From Brassica napus (taxonomy: Eukaryota > Streptophyta > Magnoliopsida > Brassicales > Brassicaceae): 64,000 nucleotides of DNA. Below the pieces are notes generated by a model that was given only the letters and a program-made list of their open reading frames with translations, was not told where the DNA came from and did not search any database. Below are positions 10,718 through 20,639 of this stretch, one piece after another. The stretch's first letter is position 1. The number at the start of each line of letters is the position of its first letter. The position numbers and the translations under genes were made by a program. The stretch is from contig NC_063450.1 in NCBI RefSeq assembly GCF_020379485.1, positions 30,232,137-30,296,136 of the forward strand, given 5' to 3'.

Positions 10718-11589
10718 CTAGTAGAAACCGAGACTTTTTACTTTTAAAGCAAGTGCTCGACCTCCAGAATGATTTCCTGCGGCGCCTTCGTGCGTTTCAG
10801 CCATGACTAAATGCGTCTCTTCGCCATTGATGCACTTCATAAGTACCTTGGTTGCGGTCCATCGGTGGAGTTCTCCGTCGAGGACGACATAGTGGGCACT
10901 CCGCGTCTTGAGTCGTCGTGCGATCCATTTCTCGGGAGGTAACTTCCCATCGACCAGATAGTCAATAAGTTCAGTTCTCCAGTCGTTGGTGTCGTCTGGC
11001 GCCTCTTCGAGGACTTGGTTCGCGGCTGTGGCTTCGGTTATTGGCGCTACGATGGCGGTTTCGATGGGAGTCAGGTCGATGCTTGGTTTATTGATCTTGT
11101 GGATAGGGATGGTACGTTTCACCTGATCGCGCAACCTGCTACCTAGGGCAGCAAGAGCGTCAGCGCATACGTTCTCCCCCCTGGGAACTTTGGTGAGTTC
11201 GAAGAATTCGAAATCTTTGGCAAGTGTTTGAACGGTCTTAAGGTATGCGTCCATTCATTCGTTGCGGGCGTCGTAGTCACCACTAAACTGACTGGTTACG
11301 AGTTGTGAGTCGCAGTATGCGCTGAGGCGTTTCGCCTTGACTGCCTTGGCGAGTCTTAGTCCTGCGATCAATGACTCGTACTCTGCTTCATTGTTTGAAG
11401 CGGCGAAGCCGAAGCTGAACGACTGTCTTATTAGTTCTCCTGTCGGGGATTGCAGCTGCACTCCTGCCCCTGATCCTTTGTTTGTCGACGACCCATCGAC
11501 GTGGAGTATCCAATTTTGACTCGGGAGAATTAGATCTTGCTCGAGCTCTGGTGCAAGCTCGATGAGAAAGTCTGCGAGGACTTGAGATT
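10718..11589 (-). pseudogene. Archaeal-type RNase H domain and linker of Tat pol
   Basis: Minus-strand frames 11461-11255 and 11254-10718 (with coding sense upstream to about 11589) encode a second RNase H: WILHVDGSSTNKGSGAGV (Asp), NNEAEYESLIAGL (Glu), YCDSQLV (Asp) and ENVCADALAALGS (Asp). A D-E-D-D set plus this position after the Gypsy RNase H is known for Tat elements. A TGA separates YDARNE from MDAYLK (family position usually Arg; CGA to TGA would explain it). Downstream is the linker ending HEGAAGNHSGGRALALKVKSLGFY, which carries the integrase zinc-site histidines. Confidence 0.85.
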
Positions 11590-12130
11590 TCGCAGCTGTT
11601 CAATTTTTGAAGACAATGTCGTGCTCGCTGAGTTCGATAGCCCACTTCGATAACCGTCCAGATTGGTTTGTATTCTGCATTACCGTTCGCAATGGTTGAT
11701 TTGTCAATACTTCGATTGTGTGCGACTGGAAGTAGGGGTGCAGTTTTCTCGCCGACGTTACAACGGCGAGAGCCATCTTCTCAAGGGTGGGGTACCGAGT
11801 TTCTGGATCAGTCATGCGTTTGCTCGTGTAGAAGATAGGCTTCTGTTCTCCTCGATCCTCTCGGATGAGGACGCTGCTGACCGCGGTTGTTGATACGGCG
11901 ATATAGAGTGAGAGTGTATCGTCGGTTTCGGGTTTGGATAAAACAGGAGGAGTCGTAAGATACTCCTTGAGTTGTTTGAACGTCTCTTCGCACTTCTCGT
12001 CCCAGATGAAGCGTTTGTTTCCTCGCAACAACTCGTAGAAAGGAAGGCATTTGTCCGTGGATCTTGAAATGAAACGGTTCAAGGCTGCGATCCTTCCTGT
12101 AAGTCGTTGGACTTCTCTGCTGGTTTTTGG
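11590..12130 (-). pseudogene. RT connection and decayed Gypsy RNase H of Tat pol
   Basis: The open block 12082-11600 encodes NRFISRSTDKCLPFYELL, FIWDEKCEETFKQLKEYL and then an RNase H fold reading LYIAVSTTAVSSVL, where active Gypsy enzymes have Asp at the Ala of YIAVS. Loss of this acid in the first RNase H is expected in Tat elements, where the archaeal-type copy takes over. A TGA follows FKN near 11600. Confidence 0.8.
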
Positions 12131-12740
12131 GCTCGGAAGATCAAGTATGGCGGAGATCTGTTTAGGGTTTGCCTCGATTCCTCGCTGGGTGGACGATGTA
12201 TCCTAAAAACTCTCCTGAGGTAACGCCAAAAGTACACTTGGCTGGGTTGAGTTTCATCCCATATTCATTCAACGTCTTGAAACATTCTTTGAGATGATCT
12301 AGATGGTCCGTTGCGCGGAGTGATTTTACCAGCATGTCGTCGATATAGACTTCCATCGTGCTCCCTAATTTGTCGGCGAACATTCGATTGACGAGTCTTT
12401 GATAAGTCGCACCCGCGTTCTTGAGACCGAACGGCATTACTTTATAACAGTACGTCCCTCTATCAGTGATGAACGCCGTCTTCTCTTGATCGTCCGGATG
12501 CATCATGATCTGATTGTAACCAGAAAATGCGTCCATGAAGGTCAGGAGTTCATTCCCGGCAGTCGACTCGACGAGTCTTTCGATATGCGGGAGGGGGTAA
12601 CTGTCTTTTGGGCATGCTTTGTTTAAATCGGTAAAATCGACGCAAACGCGCCACTTCCCGTTCTTCTTCTTTACGACGACTGGGTTAGCTAGCCACTCGG
12701 GGTACCGCACCTCGGTGATTGAGCCAGCTGCGAGGAGTCG
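12131..12740 (-). pseudogene. Reverse transcriptase of the Tat element
   Basis: The minus-strand block encodes the RT core: WLANPVVVKKKNGKWRVCVD, DLNKACPKDSYPLPHIE, TFMDAFSGYNQIMMHPDD, KVMPFGLKNAGATYQRLV and the active-site motif VYIDDMLV. It should be fused in frame to gag-protease but a TAG at 12738-12740 separates them. Near 12175-12190 an extra C shifts the frame just after FLGYIV, ending the block early as HPARNRGKP. Both defects would prevent full pol synthesis. Confidence 0.9.
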
Positions 12741-15473
12741 CTAAACTTCTTTGTTGATAGCTTTGCTTCGGTCGTGACCTAGCTTTCGTCTCTTCTGGCG
12801 AATCGGTTTGATGGTGGGATCGACATTCAACTCGTGGGATGTGATGGCGGGGTTTATTCCTTTCATATCCGACGTCGCCCAAGCAAACGTTGAAGCGTTC
12901 TCCTTGAGAAAGTTGATGATTGCGCGTTGCATCTCTTCGTCGAGGAAGGCTCCGACTCGGACTACTTTGCTCTTATCAGAGTCGTCGATGGTGACTTCTA
13001 AAATCTCGTCTTTTTGTGGTTGGATTTGCTTTGCTATCGCGTTGATGCGAGGAGTTGATTGTTGCATTTTCACCGTTGCGATGAGTAGTTCGCGAGCGGC
13101 CTGCTGGTCTCCGCGAAGCGTCTGCACCTCACCGTTTAGTCCTGGAAACTTCACGCACTGATGATATGTCGAAGACACTGCCTTAACGGAATGTAACCAG
13201 GGGGTTCCGAGGATTGCGTTGTAAGGAGCTTTCGTTCGGATGACTGAGAACTTGACCGTGCGTATCACTCCGCATGCATAGACGGGGAGTTTGATCGTAC
13301 CAATCATTGTCTCAGAGGCACCGTTGAATCCTGTAAGGGAGCGAGATGATGGCTTCATGTCGCGCAAGTCGACTCCCATCTTATCGAGCGTATCTCGAAA
13401 GATTAAGTCGACTGAACTGCCTGTGTCAATCAACACTTTAGCGACGTCACACTTCGCAATACCTACCTCGACTAGCAGTGGGTCGTTGTGAGGTAAATGG
13501 ACGCCGATGGCATCGTCTGGCGAGAAAGTGATTGAGGAATCGTGTTCGGGTTTCGATGGCCATTTCTTCGAGGTTACTGCCTGTCGTCGATGGTCCTTTA
13601 CAGACCGGATGGAATCACCGCAAGGAGGTGAGCCGCCCATGATTACGTTTAAGAAGTTAGACTCGACGACTCGTTTATTTCTCAGTCGAGTCCTCGAGTC
13701 GCTAGGCAAGTCTTCGATGATAGGTGGATTTTTTACGTTGGGCGAGTCCTCGACAACGGGTGAGTCCTTGACAACAGATTTGTGTACGTCCTCATTCTTG
13801 GATCTCGCCTCCTCGATTCTCCGTCGTAAGTCCGAATGTTTTGGTCGGTTGAGCTTGATTCTGAAATCTTCCGACTTTGAGTTGAGCTTTTCGCGAAGGT
13901 CGATGACTCGTGGCCTGAGACGGGATTGAGCATTCAAGTCCTCAATTTTCTTAGCCTTGGATTTTTCGATGACTGAGCGGAGATTTTTGTGTGAGTCATA
14001 TGTGCGATCAGGTGTTTGCGACTTTCGCCTGAGCTTGTTTCTTAAGTCGTTTGACCCTTCTGACCCTATGCTCTCGTTCGTTCGTTTGCTGGAATACTGG
14101 CGTGAGTCATGGATCTGTTTATCCTCTTCTTCGTCTGAGGAGGAATTGGGTCGTTCGAGGATGACTTGTACACGTCGACGATTACGCGGTTGCTCCTCGT
14201 CGACTTGTACGTCGCCGTCTTCTTCTTCGTGCTCTTCTGGCTTGTCATCCTGCCGGTTTCCAGACTTATCCTGATTCTTGTGAGTTTTCTTTTCTTTGTT
14301 TTTGCTCCAGCTCTTGGTGCCGTTGGGCCTAGGCTTAGGGAGTTCGACGTTTGACGTTCCCTTTTCGTACGACGAGAAGAGGGAGTCTAACAAATGCCTG
14401 CAGTTCCTTGTATCATGTGCCTTAGACTTGTGGAAGCTACACCACATATTTGACTCAGCTGGTCCAGGACTTGACGCCGGAGGTGTCGAAGAGGTTTGCG
14501 GCTTTTCGTCGTTCTCCCAGACATTCCAACCTTTTTTGCGTACAACGACAGTGGGCTGTGGGGACGCGTTTTTGTCTTCAACCACGTAGACGAAACTTTT
14601 CGGCTGGTTAGGTTTATTGCCTGAGGTGTGCTGACGAGGTTCCTGGCGTGCCTCGGGAGCTTTGGGGACAGTTTCCGGTTTGGTTGCCGTGTTCAATTTC
14701 TTAAGTATCGCAGCTGTGTCTTCTTCCATTCGGATGAAGTTGTTTGACCTGGCGATTGCGTCCTGGAGCGAAGTGGTCGGATTTCTGTAGAGATCCTCGC
14801 GAAACAGGGACTTGAAATAGAGAGTGTTCATCAATGCGTCGACGGCAACACTGTCGGGGACTTGGACTTTTGAGGCGACTGCTTTGAATTTTTCCATGAA
14901 GTCGCGGAGGCTTTGGCTCGGTCCTTGAGATAGATTCCATAAATCGGACAGAGTTGCTCCTTGTCTTGTAAACATGATGTAGTGCTTGAGGAACGCAGTC
15001 GTCAGATCGTGGAAATTGTTGATAGAGTCGCGCTCCAATCCAGTGAACCATCCGAGGGCTGGTCCTTGAAGACTTTCCACGAAGAGTCGACAGTAGCCAG
15101 CGTCTCTTTCTTCTTCAGAGAAGTTGGTTCGACCCATCGTGATGTTGAAAGTAGTGATGTGGTCGGTTGGGTCTACCTTTCTGGCGTAAGTCGGGAGGCG
15201 AATTTTCTCGGTCGGACGGTAACGTAAGTCGGTGATCTTCGGGGAAAATGGGGTTTTAAAGGTTTCGGCGAGGACACGTTCGATCAGCGGTGCTGAAGTA
15301 GGTCTTTCGAGCATTCGGTCTTTCATGTCCAGGACTGATTGCTTAAGCTCAGTGAGTTCCCGGACGGTAACGAGGTCGACGCCGCCGGGAGTTTGGACCT
15401 GTTCGACACTCGTGTTTGCTGGGTTTCCGGCACTGGCTGTTCGGTAAGTGTCGAACAGTTGTTTTCGGACCAT
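12741..15473 (-). CDS. Gag-protease polyprotein of the Tat element
   Basis: A 910-residue open frame on the minus strand. The retrotransposon gag domain lies at about 100-250 (LRYRPTEKIRLPTYARKVD, GPALGWFTGL, DLTTAFLKHYI, SLRDFMEKFKAVA). A zinc-knuckle-like CSFHKSKAHDTRNC is at 345-358, followed by a long charged Arg/Ser/Asp linker. The aspartic protease active site DTGSS is at 683-687 in KVLIDTGSSVDLIF. The frame ends at a TAG before the RT. The first residues lie directly against truncated LTR sequence, so the true N terminus and leader are probably lost. Product role: virus-like particle protein and polyprotein-cleaving protease. Confidence 0.92.
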   Translation of the reverse strand: MVRKQLFDTYRTASAGNPANTSVEQVQTPGGVDLVTVRELTELKQSVLDMKDRMLERPTSAPLIERVLAETFKTPFSPKITDLRYRPTEKIRLPTYARKVDPTDHITTFNITMGRTNFSEEERDAGYCRLFVESLQGPALGWFTGLERDSINNFHDLTTAFLKHYIMFTRQGATLSDLWNLSQGPSQSLRDFMEKFKAVASKVQVPDSVAVDALMNTLYFKSLFREDLYRNPTTSLQDAIARSNNFIRMEEDTAAILKKLNTATKPETVPKAPEARQEPRQHTSGNKPNQPKSFVYVVEDKNASPQPTVVVRKKGWNVWENDEKPQTSSTPPASSPGPAESNMWCSFHKSKAHDTRNCRHLLDSLFSSYEKGTSNVELPKPRPNGTKSWSKNKEKKTHKNQDKSGNRQDDKPEEHEEEDGDVQVDEEQPRNRRRVQVILERPNSSSDEEEDKQIHDSRQYSSKRTNESIGSEGSNDLRNKLRRKSQTPDRTYDSHKNLRSVIEKSKAKKIEDLNAQSRLRPRVIDLREKLNSKSEDFRIKLNRPKHSDLRRRIEEARSKNEDVHKSVVKDSPVVEDSPNVKNPPIIEDLPSDSRTRLRNKRVVESNFLNVIMGGSPPCGDSIRSVKDHRRQAVTSKKWPSKPEHDSSITFSPDDAIGVHLPHNDPLLVEVGIAKCDVAKVLIDTGSSVDLIFRDTLDKMGVDLRDMKPSSRSLTGFNGASETMIGTIKLPVYACGVIRTVKFSVIRTKAPYNAILGTPWLHSVKAVSSTYHQCVKFPGLNGEVQTLRGDQQAARELLIATVKMQQSTPRINAIAKQIQPQKDEILEVTIDDSDKSKVVRVGAFLDEEMQRAIINFLKENASTFAWATSDMKGINPAITSHELNVDPTIKPIRQKRRKLGHDRSKAINKEV

Positions 15474-15490
15474 CGTAGCCGGATCTCCAT

Positions 15491-15955
15491 TCGTCGGTGG
15501 GTCAAGACAAAGACGTGTTTTATTAGATCAATGAGTCGAAACCGAGTTACAAAAATGGGAAGTGAACAGAGGAAAAAGTCCGGCGAAGACAAATTCGTCA
15601 GACCGTACAAGTCGGCGAGATGTAAGATGTAAAACCCTAATTCTAGCCGAAAGTGAGTGTAGTAATTTGCGGATCCCCTCCTTGTTGCCTTGTCTCCTCC
15701 TTTTATAAGTGAATGCTCGTTGACCTAATGTGTCTTGTCTCGATGGGCCTCTTCGAGTAGTTGGGCTGACTCGTCGGGCCGTTGTGTCAGGTCGACGAGC
15801 CGATGACGTTTAGTCAATCACCTCATTGACTGAAAGTAGTCTGAGCCAAGCTGAACACCGGCTTTCGAGTCGACGAGCCGATCTTCTGTGTTGTAATCAT
15901 ATGTCTGGGTAATTGTCTTGCGGGCCTTTTGGGAGGGCTAAGCCCATACCCAACA
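15491..15955 (-). repeat. 5' LTR of the Tat element, 3' end deleted
   Basis: 465 bp aligning with 4560-5024 and ending CCCATACCCAACA, followed by TSD ACAGT at 15956-15960. The 49 bp that complete the LTR at 4511-4559 are absent. The primer-binding site, the leader and probably the start of gag are absent too, with gag sequence joined directly at about 15490. Confidence 0.9.
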
Positions 15956-15960
15956 ACAGT

Positions 15961-16805
15961 TAGGTCACAAAGCACCTAGATGCCTTGGTCTCCCTCCAGT
16001 CCCAATCAACGCTGTATCTGAAAACTCTTATGCTGCATATCAGTCTCTCAAAGTTACTAAATCAGCTCCACTAGAATCTTAGGAAAATCGAGATACTTTA
16101 TCTTTTGATTCTCAAGGTTGTATTCTTCTTGATCATGAAGGAAGCGGCCTCCCTATAAATGAAAACTCAGAGATAGGAGAACCAAGTAGAGAAGTCACCA
16201 CAGTCCCCTCTGCTTCAGTTGTGGCTGTGAACACTCCTACAGGCTCCTTCACTGAAAAGGTTCATGTGTCTTGTACACCTTCTGAGACTGTTCAAGGTAC
16301 TCATGTTACTGCTGTTACTGATGAAAAGGAACTCCCACCATCTACCGTAGTTTTTGTCTCTCTTAATGACGAAACCTGCGAACAATTAGATGTCGCAGAA
16401 CCTGTTGACTCCTCAACACAGTCTGCACCACCAACTCCAAAGGCTCCTTCAGGGAAGTTTGTTGGGAATGTTGATATTGTGTTTGATAACTCTAACTCCT
16501 CTCCGTCTTCTGTACCATTTGTTCATGACAACTTATTTGCGATGTTGGATAGTGCTGACGACAGTGAACCATCGAGTGTCCCACTAGCCAAGGAACTTGT
16601 CTTCTCAAATTCTCCATTACCATTTACTTTTGCCTCTAATGATACTTCCCCTACACATCTTCGAGACCCGTTTGTAGATGATGAATCAACACTAAGGTCA
16701 CGAGGCGGTAGGCCATTAAAGCCATCTCAAAGGCTTAAAGAGATGGAATGGTTTACTGTTACAAGGAAAGGAAAAAGAGGCCGAGGAAGAGGTCCTCATC
16801 ACTAG
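15961..16805 (+). pseudogene. LINE ORF1, 3' part with half zinc knuckle
   Basis: Coding sense interrupted at 4510 resumes here. QLGHKAPRCLGLPPVP is the second half of a CCHC knuckle; its first cysteines would lie upstream of the insertion. A TAG near 16080 breaks the frame, after which 16221-16805 is open for 194 codons. That part is an S/T/P-rich tail ending in a basic stretch, TRKGKRGRGRGPHH, common to plant LINE ORF1 proteins. No endonuclease or reverse transcriptase ORF2 follows; only about 100 bp of non-coding sequence precedes the Harbinger insertion. Confidence 0.8.
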
Positions 16806-16911
16806 GTTCACAACAAAATCTTTGTAAGTGTTGCTTCCATTATACTATGTTGCTTTCGTGTCTCTCTTGACTTTAAAACTGTTGCATGTTGTTTTATCTT
16901 TGAACTCTTAA

Positions 16912-19024
16912 GAGCAACATTATCCATAGGACCAATTAGTGTGTCCTTAGGTTATTTTAATGTTATTTTGATGTTAAGGACTTAGGTTAGGGACAACCTT
17001 AAAAGCTAAGATTATTGGTAGGACTTTTAGTGGTATCTTAGTTAATTATTTTTTTTTATAAGTTTTAACATTTTAATGACATATAAATGATAAGTTTTGA
17101 ATAAAACAATAAAACATTTAAAATAGAAAACACAAACAGAAGAAAATTACAAAGTTGGAAAAAAAATTATAAATAAATAATAGGAAACAAACATTTTATT
17201 GAATTCACACAAACATAAACATTATATTAAGTTGGAAGATGTCCAAATTTCTCTCATATATTTTCAATCAAATCTTCTTTTAATTGTTCATGGACATGTG
17301 GATCCCGAACTTCTTTGCGACGACCAATTCTATCGCCGTGTTTTGTAGACTTTTTAACGCCAAATGTAAAATCATGATCTTGAAATTCCTCAACAGTGTC
17401 TGCATCTCGTTCATCTTCGACAATCATATTATGGAGTATGAGACATGCTCTCATAATATTTGATATTTTGTTTTTATCCCATAAATTAGAAGGATTTTTA
17501 ACAACAGCGAACCTAGCTTGCAAAACTCCAAAGGCACGATCAACATCTTTTCGAACGAATTCTTGAGTTTTAGCAAATAAAGAATGTTTGGGACCTTGTG
17601 GTAGTCGGATAGATTGAATAAAAGTCGCCCATTTTGGATATGACCTAACCATAAACTACTATACGAAAGTCAAATCAGAGTTATTACACATCTTGTCACC
17701 ATAATGACCTAACCTAAAAAATAAAACAGGATCTGGTTGAGAACAAACTAGATTATCATCTCACTTCATCCGAGAATACATGATTTGGTTGCAAACAGAC
17801 ATAGTTCATGCCCACGAGTATTATCATCTCACTACATCACACAATTCAATTCTTTTACTTTCCTACAAGTGCATTAACTAACACAACCAACCAAGCCTAC
17901 TAAAGTCTAATCAGAGTTCATGCCTACAAGTATTAAATCCGACTTATCAATTCATGCCTACTACCAAGTATTGTAGTTCAAGTGAAAGTGAATTACCTTG
18001 TAGTTTGGATGAAATGCTTGTTCTTTAAATTTGTTTATCTTCCGGGTTATTGACAGCCCCTCCAACCTAACCTAATAGCTCACTCACAATCAAACGAAAA
18101 AAGCATATATCAGTTTCAACATTCAATCAAAAATAACTCACACTACAAAACCTTCAATCAAAAATCAGTCACACTAGAAGCACACACACGATTATATTTG
18201 CATAAAACATTCAATCAAAAATCATCACACTCCAAACGTAATGCTTTAGCAAACGTTGACTCAAAAATAATCACACTACAAAACCGTAATGCTTTTGAAA
18301 ACAACATTCACGAAGACGATGAGAAATAGCAACTCATATCACAAAGACGATTTCAAATATTTAAAACCCTATAGCTACATCGACAACACATTTCACAAAC
18401 AAGATTCCAAATTTTGAAAACCCTATAGCTACAACGACAAAAGAATCCTAATCCAAGGCAGTAGATCGAGAACGAGAACAAAAAAATATAAATACTCTAT
18501 AAGCTCGAGGAACACAGACCTTCTTCTCCTTCGTATTCAGTGAAACACTGTCGGTGAGACCACGGATCCTCTCTGCTGCGTTCGATATCAAGTAGAGGAG
18601 TACTGTCGAGACCGATGCGCCGTCCAGACAGAACCGCCGCGAGAGAGAAGCAAAGTCGCGAGAGAATCGCCGTGGAGATAGATCCGCCGACGGGAGAGAG
18701 AACTGATCGACGTCGCGAGAGACCCTCTGGGAAGATAGAAGCGGTGGAAGAGATGGCGCGAGATAAACGGAAGAGATGGAAGAAATCGCACTCTCGATCG
18801 CCTTGGAGCAACACGCCGTGAGTTCACCGACACGAAATGAAGGACGGAGTCAACGAGATTTGTCCTAGAAATCATCGGCCATTCCCATCGCGACACGTGC
18901 GTGTTAAGGACGTCCCCAACACATCTTAACTAAGGGACGTCCCACGCTTAATTCACTCTTTTTGATCTTCATTTAATTCCATTATGTTAAGGACGCCGTA
19001 TAACATACGGCGATAATGTTGCTC
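16912..19024 (-). mobile_element. PIF/Harbinger element with TAA duplication
   Basis: The ends are perfect 13 bp inverted repeats: GAGCAACATTATC at 16912 and GATAATGTTGCTC ending at 19024. TAA flanks both sides (16909-16911 and 19025-19027), the 3 bp TWA target duplication of PIF/Harbinger. The element is 2113 bp. It carries the C-terminal part of a transposase on the minus strand and a GC-rich, purine-biased block at about 18590-18830 that may be its leader or captured DNA. It lies in the 3' untranslated part of the LINE. Confidence 0.9.
17254..17652 (-). pseudogene. Harbinger transposase, C-terminal fragment
   Basis: 132 residues matching the end of PIF/Harbinger DDE nucleases (DDE_Tnp_4, ALP1/HARBI1-like): YPKWATFIQSIRLPQGPK, FVRKDVDRAFGVLQARFAVV, KISNIMRACLILHNMIVEDE. 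The third catalytic acid is normally the Glu of a V-E-R-A-F-G motif; here it is Asp (VDRAFG). The N-terminal two thirds, including the first two catalytic acids, are missing, and no separate Myb-like partner ORF is seen. It is a dead copy. Confidence 0.88.
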
Positions 19025-19028
19025 TAAG

Positions 19029-19547
19029 TAGGGCTGGGTTCGCGGGTCAACCCGCCCCGCATGACCCGCCAACCCGCGGATCGATTCTATTTTTTAAACT
19101 CAAAATTCCGATCCGCATAACCCGCGAAAGAAAAATCGTAAACCCGCACCCGCCCCGCTAAGATTGCGGATAACACGCGGGGCCCGCATATAATATTAAA
19201 TTTAATAAATAATTTTTTTTTATCAATTAATTACTTTTTATAATAAAAATTATACATTTATAATTTAAATTATATAATTTTCATTAATTTATATATTTTT
19301 TACATATTTTTATTTTTATTTTTATTTATTTTAAAAAATTTTAGAAAAAAATAATATTTTTTTATTTTGCGGGTCGGCGGATACCCGCGACTCAAATTTG
19401 GTTGACCCGCACCCGCCCCGCTAAAAATCGACTCAACCCGCACCCGCACCCGCATGCTAAAATTTGTAAATCGATCGACCCGCACCCGCCCCGCGGCGGG
19501 TCAAACGGGGCGGGACCCGCGGGTAATGACCCAAATTCCCAGCTCTA
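19029..19547. mobile_element. hAT-type MITE rich in GGGT/ACCCGC words
   Basis: Exact 8 bp duplication GCTCTAAG flanks it (19021-19028 and 19548-19555). Ends are TAGGGCTGGG and CCCAGCTCTA, an imperfect inverted repeat. The arms are packed with short GC-rich words (CGGGTCAACCCGCCCCG) arranged symmetrically around an AT-rich centre. The target contains the last 4 bp of the Harbinger element plus its TAA duplication, so this insertion is later. No coding capacity. Confidence 0.85.
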
Positions 19548-19555
19548 GCTCTAAG

Positions 19556-19620
19556 GTCCCTAAAACTTATGCTTGTATCTTTCTAGTATTTAAATTGAAA
19601 GCCTTTTTTTCAAAAAAAGA
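19556..19620 (+). other. 3' tail of the LINE
   Basis: After the Harbinger and hAT insertions the sequence continues as CTTGTATCTTTCTAG and then TTGAAAGCCTTTTTTTC followed by an A-run. This resembles plant LINE 3' ends, giving the retroelement an approximate right border. Confidence 0.5.
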
Positions 19621-20639
19621 TACAAAGTGTATAAAGAAAACGATGGTGTATTTCGACAAACCTTGACTAATGTGAAACGAACCAACCGTAGATCTCATAC
19701 GAGCAAAAGTTTTTTTTCCTTGCAAAAAGTTCTAAAGCATCTCATTTTAAAATGATGGGAAGTCCATCAACATTTATTGTTAGTGTTGTTGTGTGTGAGA
19801 ATTAATTACACAAACGCGCCAGTGTTTTGTGCCAAAATCGTCAACGTATGCACACGGCATACGCTAGACTACGGAAACAGTGTCGGTTCTATTCTTTTCA
19901 TTTGCTTTTCCCGGTAAGGTTTTTTTCCTGGTAAGTTTAACAGAACATAAGTTTTTTTTTTGAACGATAAAAGAACATAAGTAAAAATCAGAAAATGATA
20001 AAGAAAACGAAAATTTGATTCTTGTGGTAGAATTGACTTATCGTCCGAGTTTTTCTCCTTAAGATTTAGACAATTTTGTGGTCTTTCGTTTAGTACCCCC
20101 ACGGTCCCACCATGAAAGTTAGTTCAAGTGTTTTCAAAATACTGCATCATTGCTTGATTGATAAAACAAAGTAAATATTTCTCAAGCAAGATATAGCATC
20201 CAATGCTAGATTCTTATATATTTTTTTCAATCTCTTTATAAGGCATAGAATAACTATTACTCGTTTTGAAAGAATAACCAGTAAAAATAGATTTTAATTT
20301 ATTGATTTCAACTAAAAGATCATGTTTGCCTTTAACAGTAATTAATAATGAATGTTTTAACATTGTAGAAAAAATGTAATTTGCAAAATTTTACATTTAT
20401 GTTGACAAGACTGACTAATGAGTTCAATTTTCAATCAGTTTAATTAGTTGAATGTAATGTTTCTCAAACCGAATACCATTTAAAAGTTGTTTAATTAGGA
20501 ATTTATGTCCAACCTTGGGTAGCAAACTGTACTTTAAAAAAAGTTTACTTTAACACAAATAAACCAACATTTGCAAACAGTGACAAATTGCAAAATCTTG
20601 CAATCAAACCTTATTGCACCGCGCATTTTAAATAGAGAA
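19621..20639. other. AT-rich intergenic DNA, no supported feature
   Basis: No coding region, clear terminal repeat or RNA gene was identified. Confidence 0.5.

Larger units (their letters stand above)
4511..15955 (-). mobile_element. Tat-clade Ty3/Gypsy LTR retrotransposon (defective)
   Basis: The element lies on the minus strand, inserted in a LINE with a perfect 5 bp TSD ACAGT (4506-4510 and 15956-15960). Reading from the right: truncated 5' LTR, gag-protease, reverse transcriptase, decayed Gypsy RNase H, archaeal-type RNase H, integrase, a spacer, then an oppositely oriented extra gene, polypurine tract and 3' LTR. This layout (dual RNase H and an antisense ORF next to the 3' LTR) is known for the plant Tat clade. 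Aligning the two LTRs by eye over 465 bp shows about ten differences, so the insertion is young. In-frame stops, a frameshift and loss of the primer-binding region make it non-autonomous now. Confidence 0.93.

Noticed and set aside
13507..13929. 140-codon plus-strand frame opposite gag-protease
   Set aside because: Antisense shadow of the Arg/Ser/Asp-rich gag linker; no start context or domain.
18497..18896. Overlapping open frames of 68-105 codons
   Set aside because: GC-rich block inside the Harbinger element; frames on both strands are open because of biased composition and show no transposase or Myb-like motif.
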